From contig NC_134029.1 of assembly GCF_964204645.1 (NCBI RefSeq), forward strand, positions 11,090,850-11,154,849: a DNA stretch of 64,000 nt, given 5' to 3'. The position numbers and the translations under genes were made by a program. The notes under the pieces were generated by a model. That model did not search any database and had not been told where the DNA came from. It was given only the letters and a program-made list of their open reading frames with translations. Within the stretch, counting starts at the first letter, position 1. Each line of letters begins with the position of its first letter. This stretch comes from Tubulanus polymorphus (Eukaryota; Nemertea; Palaeonemertea; Tubulaniformes; Tubulanidae). Shown in pieces: positions 9,564 through 18,554 of this stretch.

Positions 9564-10951
9564 ATGGTAGATAGTTTTCCAAACGCTTTCCAATATAATA
9601 AATCAATTAAATATAATATTCCAGCAATAGATTTTAATAAAGATATTACATATAGAAATAAAGTTTTAGATTCATTAACTAATTTAGAAATTTATGTTAC
9701 TGAAACTAATAATTTTAATGCAAAGATGGAAAATATATTTCATGTATATTTAATTAATTTTAAAAAATTGAAAGATGAAAAACAATGGTTATTAAAATCT
9801 AATATGAAGTATTGGCAGAATCAATTAAATTTTGCTGTTTATTGTTCAACAACAGGATGTGGAATTAGTTGGAATAATCATTTGAATAATTCTAAATATA
9901 AATTAATTCAAAGTTTATTTAGATTTCATAATACTTTCAAATAAGAATAATATTAAATGAATTAGAGTGCGCTTTACCAGGATCAAGATATTTTAAAGAA
10001 TTAGATAATAATATTAATTTATCAAAGTTTTATAAAATTTGTAATGAATTTAATATAGATATAAATAATTCTGATTTTAGAACAAAAATTGGAACAATAA
10101 GATCACTTCCTTGCCCTAAAAAGATTGCAGAATATTGTGCACTTCCCATACCATCTAATAGTTTTTATAATATCTATAATAGTAAATTAGGTTATGGTAA
10201 AATAGAAACTAAGGATTTAGAAACATTAAATTTCAATAAATTACCGAAATTTTATGATAATTTAAAACAAGAAAACAATAATGGTTGGGTTTATTTTATT
10301 TTAGAAAATAGTGAAGGTTTTACTAAATCAGGTATAGAAAGAATAAATCAATCTATTAGAACTAATTTGATATGTATTTTAGGTGCGCAAGTTGAAACAA
10401 GATCACCGATAATTGGAAATTTGAATACATCATTTGATACACAAAAACAATTTAAAGTTTTATTTGAAGATTCCATACATAATGATAAAAATAGATCGAT
10501 TCCAGAAAACATTATAAGATATCAAAATTATTTAGATAAATCTCATGTAAGACTTAATTATTGTATAGGCCCTAATCTATTAATTATTTCTAATGATTTA
10601 GTATTAAAGATGGGAAATATAATTGGTTATAATAATCTAATTAAAACTGCAACAATAAATAATTCATTTGGATTGAATGATATAAATAAAAAGATTATTA
10701 CTGCTCCAAAATTAATGGAAGGTGAAAAAATTAAAAAACACATTCAATCAACAGAAACTAAAACTAAGAATATTAAATTGGATAATGATTCCAAAATAAA
10801 AGATTACAATACTACAGAAAATATTAAAACTGATAATATTCAACATGATATAATTAAAACTGATAATGACAATAAATCCCATGAAAATACTAAATTAGCT
10901 ATAACTTGTATAGGAATTGTAATCGGAGGAATATTATATTTTAAATTTTAA
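9564..10951 (+). pseudogene. Large conserved Polinton protein with C-terminal membrane anchor, frameshifted
   Basis: Coding signal runs for about 460 codons. The first frame ends at 9944; a one-base change near 9935 moves the homologous reading into another frame, which contains the last part from 10367 to 10951. Features: CSTTGCG and HLNNSKY in the first third, a CNEFNI segment, a GWVYF/GIERINQSIRT region, an ILGAQVETRSPIIG stretch and, after a polar Asn/Lys-rich linker, a terminal membrane helix (about ten residues before the end, GIVIGGILYF). The same protein is present in B at 36847-40674. I know similar proteins as conserved but uncharacterised neighbours of Polinton capsid genes; probably structural. 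Confidence 0.75.
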
Positions 10952-10967
10952 TTTTTTTATTATATAA
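10947..10967 (+). promoter_or_regulatory. Gene-start motif (10968 gene)
   Basis: TTTAATTTTTTTAT then TATATAA and ATG. Overlaps the end of the previous gene. Confidence 0.5.
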
Positions 10968-13604
10968 ATGGATGTAGAAGGTGGAGAAGGTTTTCCATTG
11001 GATCCTTTAGATGAACCTGGTATAAGTGATGAACAACCACCTGATTTTGATGAAACAAGTTTCAGTAACGAAAATGAAACAGCATATAATTCTAATTTAG
11101 TAAGACCTGATACTAATGAATATATTAGAGAAGCTAAATCGAGAATAGATCATGAAAATAAAAATTCATATTTAATGAAAAATGAACTAGAATAAGACAA
11201 ATTAACTGATGAATTGAAACCAATGTTAAAAAGATCTGGTTTCAATATAACAGATAAAGGTATGGATTATTTAGTAGAAGGTTTGAAATATTTTAATGGT
11301 GATTATTATTGGGAATTGAAAGGCGACTATTATTTTAAGATTTCAAATATTAAAAGTACCGATAAAATAATAACACAATCAACTTCTAATTTATTAGAAC
11401 AATCTAGAATTAAGAAAATCAATAATGATGTTATAACTGATGTTACACAAAAAGAAAGATCTGATAATTTAAAAGAATTTAAACAAAGAAATGCTAAATT
11501 TTTTAAGATAATTAATGAAAATTTAGAACCAGAAACAATTCCTAAAGAAGATAAAACTTCCAAAACTAGTAGACCTAATTCAAGAGAAGTTCAAACTGAA
11601 AAACTTTTACCGAAGGGATTACTTGATGCAACAGATCAAGAATTAGAAGATTTAGATATATTTTCTGATAAAGCAACTAGAGAGATTATTAGTATAAGAA
11701 ATGCATCTGATAAAATTGCGCATGATAAAAGTATAAGAGATTTTAAAATTAGAACTTTAGAAAAAGAATTAACTGATAAAAATAAAGAAATAGAACAATT
11801 AAAATTAGATAGAGATAATAAAGTTATTGAAGAAATTGAATTTAAAAAAAGAAATACATATTTAGAAAAAGAAAAAGATGATTTAGAATATAACATAGAA
11901 TTACAAAAAGAAGAAATTAAATTATTATTAAAATCATATGATTATAATATTAATAGATTAAAAGTTATTTTTAAAGATTTGTTGATAAAACCAGATTCTA
12001 AAATATCATTGAAAGATAGAATAAAATAGTTATTTAAATTAGAAGGAATAACAATTCTTTCAATTCTAACAGCTGTAACTATGTTATTTACAACAATTGG
12101 TTTAGCTATATCAAATGCTTTGAAATCTACTCCTACTCCCAATAAACCAGATAAACCACCGAGTAATAATTCTATACAAGATAAAGTTAAAGATGGTTTA
12201 AAGAAATTAGCAAAATATTTATGGGAACTATCTAACAAGAAAATTAATTTTAGAAAATTATTTGACGCCTGGGAAAAAAATGTAGAATTTCTGAGCTAAG
12301 CTAATGTGGAATTGCAAATTTGAAATCGAAGTTTTAAGAAATTTGGGGAATGATGAGATTTGGCGATTGGGTAGATGATACAGGTCTTCGACTCTAGTAG
12401 TGGTTTAAATTTTTTTATTGAAAATTCTCAATAATTGATCGCGAATTTGCGACCGACTTCATTTACTTATGCCTCTAAGCTGGTCTGCAACTTCATTGCC
12501 TCCATGGATGAAGAAAGAGCTCTTCTGATGTCTGCTTCATCATGACTTCGAGCATATCGTGTGGCCTAGCCAGCCGGCCCGGTCCCCGGGCCCGGGCCAC
12601 GGGTTTGGCTGTCACTCGATATCCTAGAGTCTTGAGTCTGAGTGGGTTGAAGTAGACATTGTCATTTAAAATAACATGCTTATGTTGTTCTGTATGAATT
12701 ACCCGTGTGTCATGTATGTTGTATTATTTCATTTTAAAATTTGTATTTATTGAATTTGGGAATTTTATCCCGGAATATCAATGTAATAAGGATTGAATTG
12801 AATTGTCACCTTATACACATGCCATCAGAGGACACGGAGCCGTATATGACAGCTATGCTATTATAAATTGCTAATCTCACGAAACTTGCATACTCCTAAT
12901 ATCAAACATATTTTCACAAACGATTGAATATTGAAATTATATGTTTACACATTTTCATATTGACCGCTTGTAGCCGCTGATGAAATTCACGCCGGCCCTA
13001 CACACATCCTAGATAGCTTCGTCATTCCACCGGCATGCCCACGTCAGGGTCTGACTTTTATATCAGACTTCCGCATCGTGTATACATCCGCCATTTAACC
13101 GAATAATCCGATTTACTTATCATTTCTATTTATGCCTGCCGCTTCTGATATAATCATACATCCTTTACTATTACAATACGTCTTCTAATGATATTCAATG
13201 CAATATAACATTTCGACGTTCAAATATAGGTCATTATATAATCACAGGAAGCCATTCTACATCTACGTCAATAATATTTTGCCAGATAGCTTGTTTGTGT
13301 ACACATAAACCTGTGACGTTTTGCACATCGATTTACGGCTGTCGTTTGTAAAATGACGCTGAATGGTTAATATTGTTTAGGTTTCATAATGGTAACGTTT
13401 TATAAGGCGTCAAAAAAATCTGCTGCAGCTTTACCTGGAGTTATTGCATCAATTGTTGGTTTTATATTAAAATCTGCAGGTAATATTCTTAACTTTGCTG
13501 CTGAACATATTATTTTATTTTTAATTACAGTTGTAAGTGCTATTATTTTTGGGTTAGTAAACATGATATCAAAAAGATATCAAGAAAAAAATAATAAAAA
13601 ATAA
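10968..13604 (+). pseudogene. Coiled-coil membrane protein gene, interrupted
   Basis: An acidic N-terminus (MDVEGGEG, DEPG, PDFDETSF), a long lysine/glutamate-rich coiled coil (about 11640-11960), a hydrophobic segment (12075-12110), a proline-rich linker and an amphipathic stretch ending KYLWELS, after which the gene is cut by an insertion at about 12233. The last exon-like part resumes near 13411 with a KKSAAALPG motif and two hydrophobic segments and stops at 13602-13604. In-frame stops at 11193-11195 and 12027-12029 add to the damage. Homologue in B: 35393-36830. Related Polinton proteins have the same acidic start, coiled coil and terminal hydrophobic ALPG(I/V)I region. Role unknown; perhaps an internal-membrane or core protein. 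Confidence 0.75.
12233..13410. mobile_element. 1.2-kb insertion inside the coiled-coil gene
   Basis: This segment is absent from the homologous gene of Polinton B, which passes directly from the LWEL codons to the KKSAAA codons. Its first ~600 bp (12233-12841) match 51281-51823, so at least that part is a dispersed repeat; that half ends with an ATTGA-rich stretch (about 12793-12804) like the tails of some LINEs. The second half (12842-13410) has no partner that I can see in the window. A short inverted pair, TTTGACGCC near 12260 and GGCGTCAAA near 13405, flanks most of it. No coding region is apparent. The exact boundaries are uncertain by some 10 bp. Confidence 0.7.
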
Positions 13605-13605
13605 A

Positions 13606-13628
13606 TAATTAATTTTTTTGTTTAATAA
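13606..13628 (+). promoter_or_regulatory. Gene-start motif before major capsid gene A
   Basis: AATTAATTTTTTTG, then TTTAATAA directly before the ATG at 13629. The same motif precedes the capsid gene of Polinton B. Confidence 0.5.
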
Positions 13629-14721
13629 ATGAGTGGGAGTTATATAAGTCCTTCTAAGATTTCTAGAATATCTAATGCTATTAAAGCAGAAAGATCACAT
13701 CGTATAATTACTCATAACCCTTCAAATATTAATCCCGATGAAACTTTATACGTTAGAATCCCTCGATTAACACAAAATACTTTTTATGTTCCAAATAGTA
13801 TTTATTTATCGGCCGATATAAAAGTAATCGGTAATTATAATAATTATGTTGTTGATAATGTTGGAAGATATTTGATTAAAAAGTTAACAATAAAGATTGG
13901 ACCAGAAACAGTTTTCTCATTAGATGATTATAATTTATTTATGCATTATAAAGATTTATGGTTAACTAAAGAAAATAGAAATAATATGATATTCAAGGCA
14001 TCCAATCGGAAAACCATAATAAATTAAGATCAGGAGCTAATGACGCAATAGTAACTCGTGCCACAGATAATTTGATTAAAAAGATTTATGGAAGCAAATA
14101 TAAAATTCCATTAGATTTTGAATTGATAAATAATAATGCACCTTTATATAAATACGCAATTCAAGAAGATATTATATTTGAGAATATGATACAGTAACTG
14201 ATGAAAATATTTCAAGTATAAATCAAACTCAATACAATCAAGGATTTTCATTATTATATGATTATATTGATAAATTTAAAACTGTAACTATTAATGCAAT
14301 TGATGAAATAATTAATGAGAATATTAACTTCCCAAGAAGATCTATTAAAGGTATATTAATATTTTTTACCATTGCAACATATTCTAATGGCGCAATAAAG
14401 GTAGATAATTATTATAATCCTGAAATAACAAAAGTAGAAATAACTATCGAAGGAATAGCAAATAAAATATTTTGCCAAGGAATGAGAATGATAGATCAGT
14501 GGCCAGAAATTAGAAAACATTTTATGAATGAAAAAGTAAATTCATTTGAAAATTGTAATATTAATCAAATTGATTATTATACCGGCAATAAATATGCATT
14601 ATGGTTAGATTTTAGAACAACAGAGGATAATTCATTACATGGTTCTGGGAAAAAACTACAGAACACTAAAGATGGAATACAATTATTCATGAAAAAGAAA
14701 AAAGGAAGCTTAAATTTTTAA
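13629..14721 (+). pseudogene. Major capsid protein (double jelly-roll), broken
   Basis: Homologue of the Polinton B gene at 34109-35376. The first 130 codons are open and include IKAERSH, a RIPRLTQNTFYVP strand and LTIKIG/FSLDDYNLF segments typical of the N-terminal jelly roll of Polinton hexon proteins. A frame change follows near 13995. About 80 bp, present in B, are missing near 14180, removing roughly 27 residues and shifting frame again. The later half (IDKFKTVTINA, PRRSIKGILIFF, CQGMRMIDQWPEIR, TGNKYALWLDFRTTED) is recognisable to 14721. The C-terminal tail is lost: the gene runs straight into integrase sequence, a deletion or rearrangement joint at about 14721-14727. Confidence 0.8.
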
Positions 14722-14723
14722 AA

Positions 14724-15267
14724 AATACTAAAGAACAATATTTAAGAAATTTATATTACAACCCTGAGAGTTCGGTTGCTTATTCTTCTACTAAAAATAT
14801 ATGGCGTAAAGTAAAACAAGATAAATTAGATAAGATAATCCCACAAAATTTAGTTAAATATAAAGATATAAATGAATTTATGTTATAACAACCAACATAT
14901 ACAACACATAAAAAAATTGTTAGAAAATATAAAACTCGTAAAACTATGGTAAGTTATGTAGATCAACAGTGGCAAGGAGATTTAATTGATATGAAAAATG
15001 TTAAGAAAGATAATGATTATTATTGGTGGTTATTGAATATAATTGATATTTTTAGTCGTTATGTATGGAGCTTCCCACTTTATAGAAAAGATGCTGTACA
15101 AACATCAAATGTTTTAAGAAAATTTCTTTCGGATGATAAACTAAAACCAGAAAAAATACAATTTGATGATGGAAAAGAGTTTGATAATTCATTTGTTCAT
15201 GAACTCTTAGATAATCATAATATTGAATATTTTTCAACAAAATCAGATAAAAAAGCAGCAGATTATT
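14724..15267 (+). pseudogene. Integrase (retroviral type), truncated
   Basis: N-terminal two thirds of the Polinton integrase (compare 31176-32267 in B). The frame is open except for TAA at 14886-14888. The core begins near 14970 with QQWQGDLIDM (first Asp) and has IQFDDGKEF (second Asp) near 15160-15186, but the third catalytic residue, which in B lies in the IIERF segment, and the C-terminal chromodomain are missing. After SDKKA the sequence changes abruptly to the C-terminal part of another gene (see 15262-15461). It could not have been active in this form. It lies on the same strand as the capsid gene, opposite to the arrangement in B. Confidence 0.85.
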
Positions 15268-15461
15268 TAGTCATGACTGAAATAAATAAATGGATTGGAT
15301 ATTTATCGTTTCAATTAGGAGGATTTATGACATTATTATCAACTGGGGTTATAACATTTTCAAATATTGAAAGTAAAAATATTTCTATAATAAATGAGCG
15401 AGGTGAAAGAAGTGAAGGAATTAACTGTGAAGAAAAAACCGAGAACTCAGAAACAAATTGA
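15262..15461 (+). pseudogene. C-terminal fragment of conserved Polinton gene X, fused to integrase
   Basis: From DYLVMTE onward this matches the end of the gene at 30206-30808 in Polinton B, including a FQLGGFMTLLSTGVITFSN segment (hydrophobic, probably membrane- or core-associated). The fusion point is within an AAAAAAGCAGCAGA stretch that fits both parents. Here the tryptophan codon TGG (15291-15293) is kept, whereas B has TGA at the same position. The original stop is lost, so the frame runs on to 15461 over the start of the next gene. Confidence 0.75.
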
Positions 15462-15762
15462 ATGGTCTCGGCAATTAGGAATTAAATCACAAGAATATAA
15501 AAAAGCTGTAAAAGAAAAAATAAATAATAAAAATGTTAATAAAAATGGTGAAAATATTGTTATTTCTACTCCTTCTGATAATAGAATATTTGATAAATAT
15601 TTATATTTTACAGTTGGATTTGTAATTGTATTCATTTTGATTGGGTGTAATTGGTATAAGAAATCAAATAAAATTCATGATATTAATAATTCTGAAACAA
15701 CTGCTATCAAAAATGAAAATAATTCTGAAATTCCAAAATTGATAATAAAAAAAATGGATTAA
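15394..15762 (+). CDS. Small basic single-membrane-span protein (gene Y)
   Basis: Intact 122-codon frame. The N-terminus is strongly basic with a KKPRTQKQIEWSRQLG segment, then a Ser/Asn-rich linker, one hydrophobic span (residues about 71-88, YFTVGFVIVFILIGCNWY) and a polar tail. Homologous to 30801-31169 of Polinton B (KKKVRSEKQIKWARGLG and one span). Similar short basic proteins with one membrane helix are common in metazoan Polintons; role unknown. It overlaps the end of the preceding gene, as in B. Confidence 0.75.
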   Translation: MSEVKEVKELTVKKKPRTQKQIEWSRQLGIKSQEYKKAVKEKINNKNVNKNGENIVISTPSDNRIFDKYLYFTVGFVIVFILIGCNWYKKSNKIHDINNSETTAIKNENNSEIPKLIIKKMD

Positions 15763-15810
15763 TATTTTAGAAAAAAAGCAAAAAAAAAATAATTTTTTTT
15801 TAATTAATTG

Positions 15811-15915
15811 AATATCTCACTACTTTTGTCTATCACTGTGTGGGTGCCGTTTATGGCACCATCTATGCGGAGCAATTAAATTGTCCAGATAAGTCATTTC
15901 GGATTCTAGATATTC
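15811..15915. other. Conserved non-coding block with hairpin
   Basis: Matches the reverse complement of about 29880-29960 in Polinton B: an AATATCTCACTACT start, a variable middle and a CCAGATAAGTCATTTCGGA end. In A the middle holds a perfect 6-bp stem, GGTGCC-GTTTAT-GGCACC (15843-15860). It lies between two genes that converge on it, so a transcription terminator or a structural RNA/DNA signal is possible. Confidence 0.5.
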
Positions 15916-15945
15916 ATTATTTTTATTAATTTATTTTTTTTAAAT

Positions 15946-16272
15946 TTAATCAACAATTTCTAAATCATGATGGCCATCTTCATTTTTCCCATGATAGATT
16001 ATTTTAAATCCTACTAAATCTTTCAATTCCTCAGTACTCAATGAAACCCATTTATCAGGTAAAAATACTTTAAATTCTCGCGATGTACTAACATTACAGT
16101 AGCTTAAATTAGCTGATACTTTCTCTCCATATTTAGTTTTTATCTTTTCTAATTTCAATATCTTATGTTCAATTTCTTTTGTAACATCAACTAACTTTTT
16201 TATTTCAAATTGTTTTTTTGTTGGTTTAATTCTGTTATTTATTGTTGCTAAGAATGCTTTTCTATCTCCCAT
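15946..16272 (-). CDS. Conserved Polinton protein, possibly nucleic-acid binding (108 aa)
   Basis: Intact. The start codon (16270-16272) lies inside the right TIR and shares its first codons with the polymerase start in the left TIR. Homologous to 42948-43301 in Polinton B: both have KYG(E/D)K followed by a beta-rich stretch, an FLPD(K/R) motif, an SxE(E/D)L segment and a terminal GKNExGHH. Small beta-rich proteins of this kind could be OB-fold single-strand binding proteins, but no diagnostic residue proves it. In B the homologue sits next to the polymerase instead of at the far end. Confidence 0.75.
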   Translation of the reverse strand: MGDRKAFLATINNRIKPTKKQFEIKKLVDVTKEIEHKILKLEKIKTKYGEKVSANLSYCNVSTSREFKVFLPDKWVSLSTEELKDLVGFKIIYHGKNEDGHHDLEIVD

Positions 16273-16357
16273 TTATAAGGAAAAAAAATTGCTTGTGGTG
16301 ATGAGTGGTGTCTCGTCCTCTCGTCCTCTGGTATGAAAGCCTACTTTCCCAATTACT
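16265..16357 (-). repeat. Right TIR of Polinton A
   Basis: Inverted copy of 767-859. It contains the start of the minus-strand terminal gene and the same tandem CGAGAGGACGA motif. Confidence 0.95.
16273..16293 (-). promoter_or_regulatory. Gene-start motif before the right terminal gene
   Basis: On the minus strand: CAATTTTTTTT, CCTTATAA, then ATG. It is the TIR counterpart of 831-851, so both terminal genes share one promoter sequence. Confidence 0.5.
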
Positions 16358-16363
16358 ACTAAA
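16358..16363. repeat. Target site duplication of Polinton A, right
   Basis: ACTAAA, identical to 761-766. In the empty copy of the host repeat the hexamer occurs once (17751-17756). Confidence 0.95.
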
Positions 16364-16424
16364 CTCTTGAATTTCTTGTTTTTACTATAGGATATAGAAG
16401 ATTTTGAAATAGTGGTCTGAGCTC
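16364..16424. repeat. Host repeat copy 1, right part
   Basis: Continues the repeat interrupted at 766 and matches 17757-17817, ending at GTGGTCTGAGCTC. Confidence 0.75.
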
Positions 16425-17324
16425 TGACAGCCAATACAGCCAAAATAACAAATTTTGAAGTTTGGATGAAATTTCACAAATTATTTTTATCTTTTGCACA
16501 TATAAGTCGTCTTGAGGCATTCATTGAGACCTAATTCGCTGATTTTAATCAGTTTCATGGTAGGATTTGGTAATATTTTTGCTTGTAGAAGGCTAGAATC
16601 GCAGATTTCGGTCAATTTTTAGGCATGAACCGTAAGATATTTTCTCGTAGGAGGCTCGGTCTAAGCTCATAAATTTATTTCATAAAGGCCATCGTTGCCC
16701 ATGCAGAATAATCACATTAATTCAGCTTTCTTTGATTAAGTTATCTAGTTTGGCTGACTTTTTGGTGCCAGATACTGTCAGGAATTTAAGGGGTAGGGGA
16801 AATGCATATTTTCGTTGAAACCATGGCAACCGAAAGGACATTGTCAGAGGCCAGTTGTGATATTTTTCCTAACTAGTACTGGTGACAACTACGCTTGGTA
16901 TATAAAATTCGTCCCGGCCGAAGGCCTGTGGACGCAGTAGGGTGCATTCGAATTAGGCCTTCAACGCAAGAAAACGCCAAATCTAAAGGTTTCAGCCAAT
17001 TCGATGATGAAAATGGCATTTTTTTCAAAAAATGCTTAAAGATTGTGTTTCTGATTTTTATCCATAGCCATATATTTATATCCATCAGTGAAAAAAATCT
17101 ATCAAGTATTCAGAAAATGTTGTATAATTGTTTTATTCATATTTTGAAATGAATGTTTGACAGAAAACTTGGATTTTGTCGCATACGCGCGATTTGTGCA
17201 TTAGCATGTAATTCCATGTGTAATTGGCCGAGAGCTATTGTATTGCGTTGTATAACTAGGGTGTCTCCACTCTTTCTAAAACTGTACAAAAACTAATGCT
17301 ATTCTTAAGTTTGGGTACTAGTCA
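16425..17324. other. Spacer without recognisable genes
   Basis: Between the two copies of the 493-bp repeat. Only short frames without codon or motif support. Nothing specific seen. Confidence 0.4.
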
Positions 17325-17817
17325 GGCATCAGACCACAATTAGGTTAGTAGCTCGAAGATGCGTAGGGCCGGACCCCAAAAATAGTACCTAGAGTGAAGA
17401 AGAGGTCCCCCATAAATGTTGCCATAATTTCTGCAAATGGGATAGGTAACGAATTTCGGTTATATGTATGAAATCCATTGATCCTGAGAGACAGATTGAT
17501 GATGAAATAAGGGATTCCCTGGACTTTTTTTGCTTGGAGTAAGGGTACCAAACACGGTGGGGGATTCCCTTAGATATTTGGCTCGGATGTACTGGCATAC
17601 CTGTACTGGGATACCCCTCCTTTCTAAAGGTTTGATTATTTCAAAAGTTAGGTTGGGTATGTGGGGCGAAAACCACTTCAATGCGTAGCTAAGACGCTGG
17701 CCTATGAGCCATAAGCAGGATTTCCCCTGAATTTACGCGCTTATATATGAACTAAACTCTTGAATTTCTTGTTTTTACTATAGGATATAGAAGATTTTGG
17801 AATAGTGGTCTGAGCTC
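17325..17817. repeat. Host repeat copy 2: empty target site of Polinton A
   Basis: Uninterrupted 493-bp copy of the repeat split by Polinton A. At 17751-17756 a single ACTAAA joins the sequences that in copy 1 flank the element. It is the pre-integration state and fixes the element ends to the base. Inverted termini CAGACCAC...GTGGTCTG suggest a MITE. Confidence 0.85.
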
Positions 17818-18047
17818 GAATTACGTTCGACTCAGAGAGAAAACAAACGACAGAAAAGTATCAGGTGATTATCGATAGCCTACTACGGTACACACAGTTG
17901 ACAAACAGTGTTAGGCCTATGCCGGTTGGTGCGTACTGGGAATAAATATACCGGTTGGTCAGTTGGTTCGGTTGTGAAGTGTGGAAGCTAAGCAAGAAGA
18001 AAGCCTACCTACCGGTATTTATTTGTCTATATATATAGGCCTAATAT

Positions 18048-18272
18048 ATAGTACCCAATAGCATTTTAAGTACATAGTTGTTACCCGTATGTGACTGTAC
18101 GGTGATCTCCCCAGGTTAACCGTACGTGAGTTCCCTACTTACGCCGTACGTGAGTTCCTAGTAGCCAATACCATTTTAAGTATATACGAAGTTGTTACCC
18201 GTACGTGACTGTACGGTGATATCCACAGGTTAACCGTTCGTGAGTTCCCTAAAAACGCCGTACGTGAGTTCC
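18048..18272. repeat. Two-copy tandem repeat with GTACGTGA-type palindromes
   Basis: Two units of about 110-118 bp (from about 18049 and about 18160), each with CCAATA(G/C)CATTTTAAGTA, GTTACCCGTA(T/C)GTGACTGTACGGTGAT, CAGGTTAACCGT and two GTGAGTTCC segments. Part of the unit recurs inverted at about 18490-18530. Function unknown. Confidence 0.75.
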
Positions 18273-18364
18273 TAGGTCTATAATCTGCAAACGCGCATGC
18301 GTGAAAGAATAGAGTTTGGGTTAGGTGAGGCTAGGCTATTTATAAATCAAATTTCATCCACCCT

Positions 18365-18450
18365 GCAGTTACGTTCTGTGGCACAGTGGGTAAATCACCG
18401 GACTTCAACTGGATTTTTTTTCGTTTGGTTTCGAATCCCAATATTGCAAG
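18365..18450 (+). repeat. Degenerate tRNA-like sequence (possible SINE head)
   Basis: TGGCACAGTGGGT (18379-18391) matches a polymerase III A box and GGTTTCGAATCCC (18427-18439) resembles a B box at tRNA-like spacing. The acceptor arms do not pair, so it is not a working tRNA. A tRNA-derived SINE head is possible. Confidence 0.35.
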
Positions 18451-18546
18451 TCTGAGCGTCAACGTACTCACATACGGCTAACCTGTAGAAATCACCGTAC
18501 AGTCACGTACAGGTAACAACAGCGTTTTAAGTATTACGTGAGTACG

Positions 18547-18554
18547 ACAAGCCT
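18547..18554. repeat. 8-bp target duplication, left (long-TIR transposon)
   Basis: ACAAGCCT, repeated exactly at 20016-20023 on the other side of the element. Confidence 0.9.

Larger units (their letters stand above)
767..16357 (+). mobile_element. Polinton/Maverick element A (degenerate, 15.6 kb)
   Basis: A virus-like DNA transposon with 93-bp TIRs, AG...CT termini and a perfect 6-bp target duplication. From left to right it has: protein-primed polymerase with intein; zinc-finger/VLTF3-like gene (minus strand); penton-like protein; five conserved small or medium genes; a coiled-coil membrane protein gene broken by a 1.2-kb insertion; major capsid gene; integrase fragment; two short genes; and a minus-strand gene starting in the right TIR. 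No packaging ATPase and no Ulp1-type protease were found. Many frames are broken, so the element is a fossil. Its central genes are about 90% or more identical in protein to Polinton B, while the polymerase is clearly more diverged. Confidence 0.95.

Noticed and set aside
11330-12238. Minus-strand frames rich in Ser/Leu/Ile
   Set aside because: Antisense shadows of the Lys/Glu-rich coiled-coil gene.
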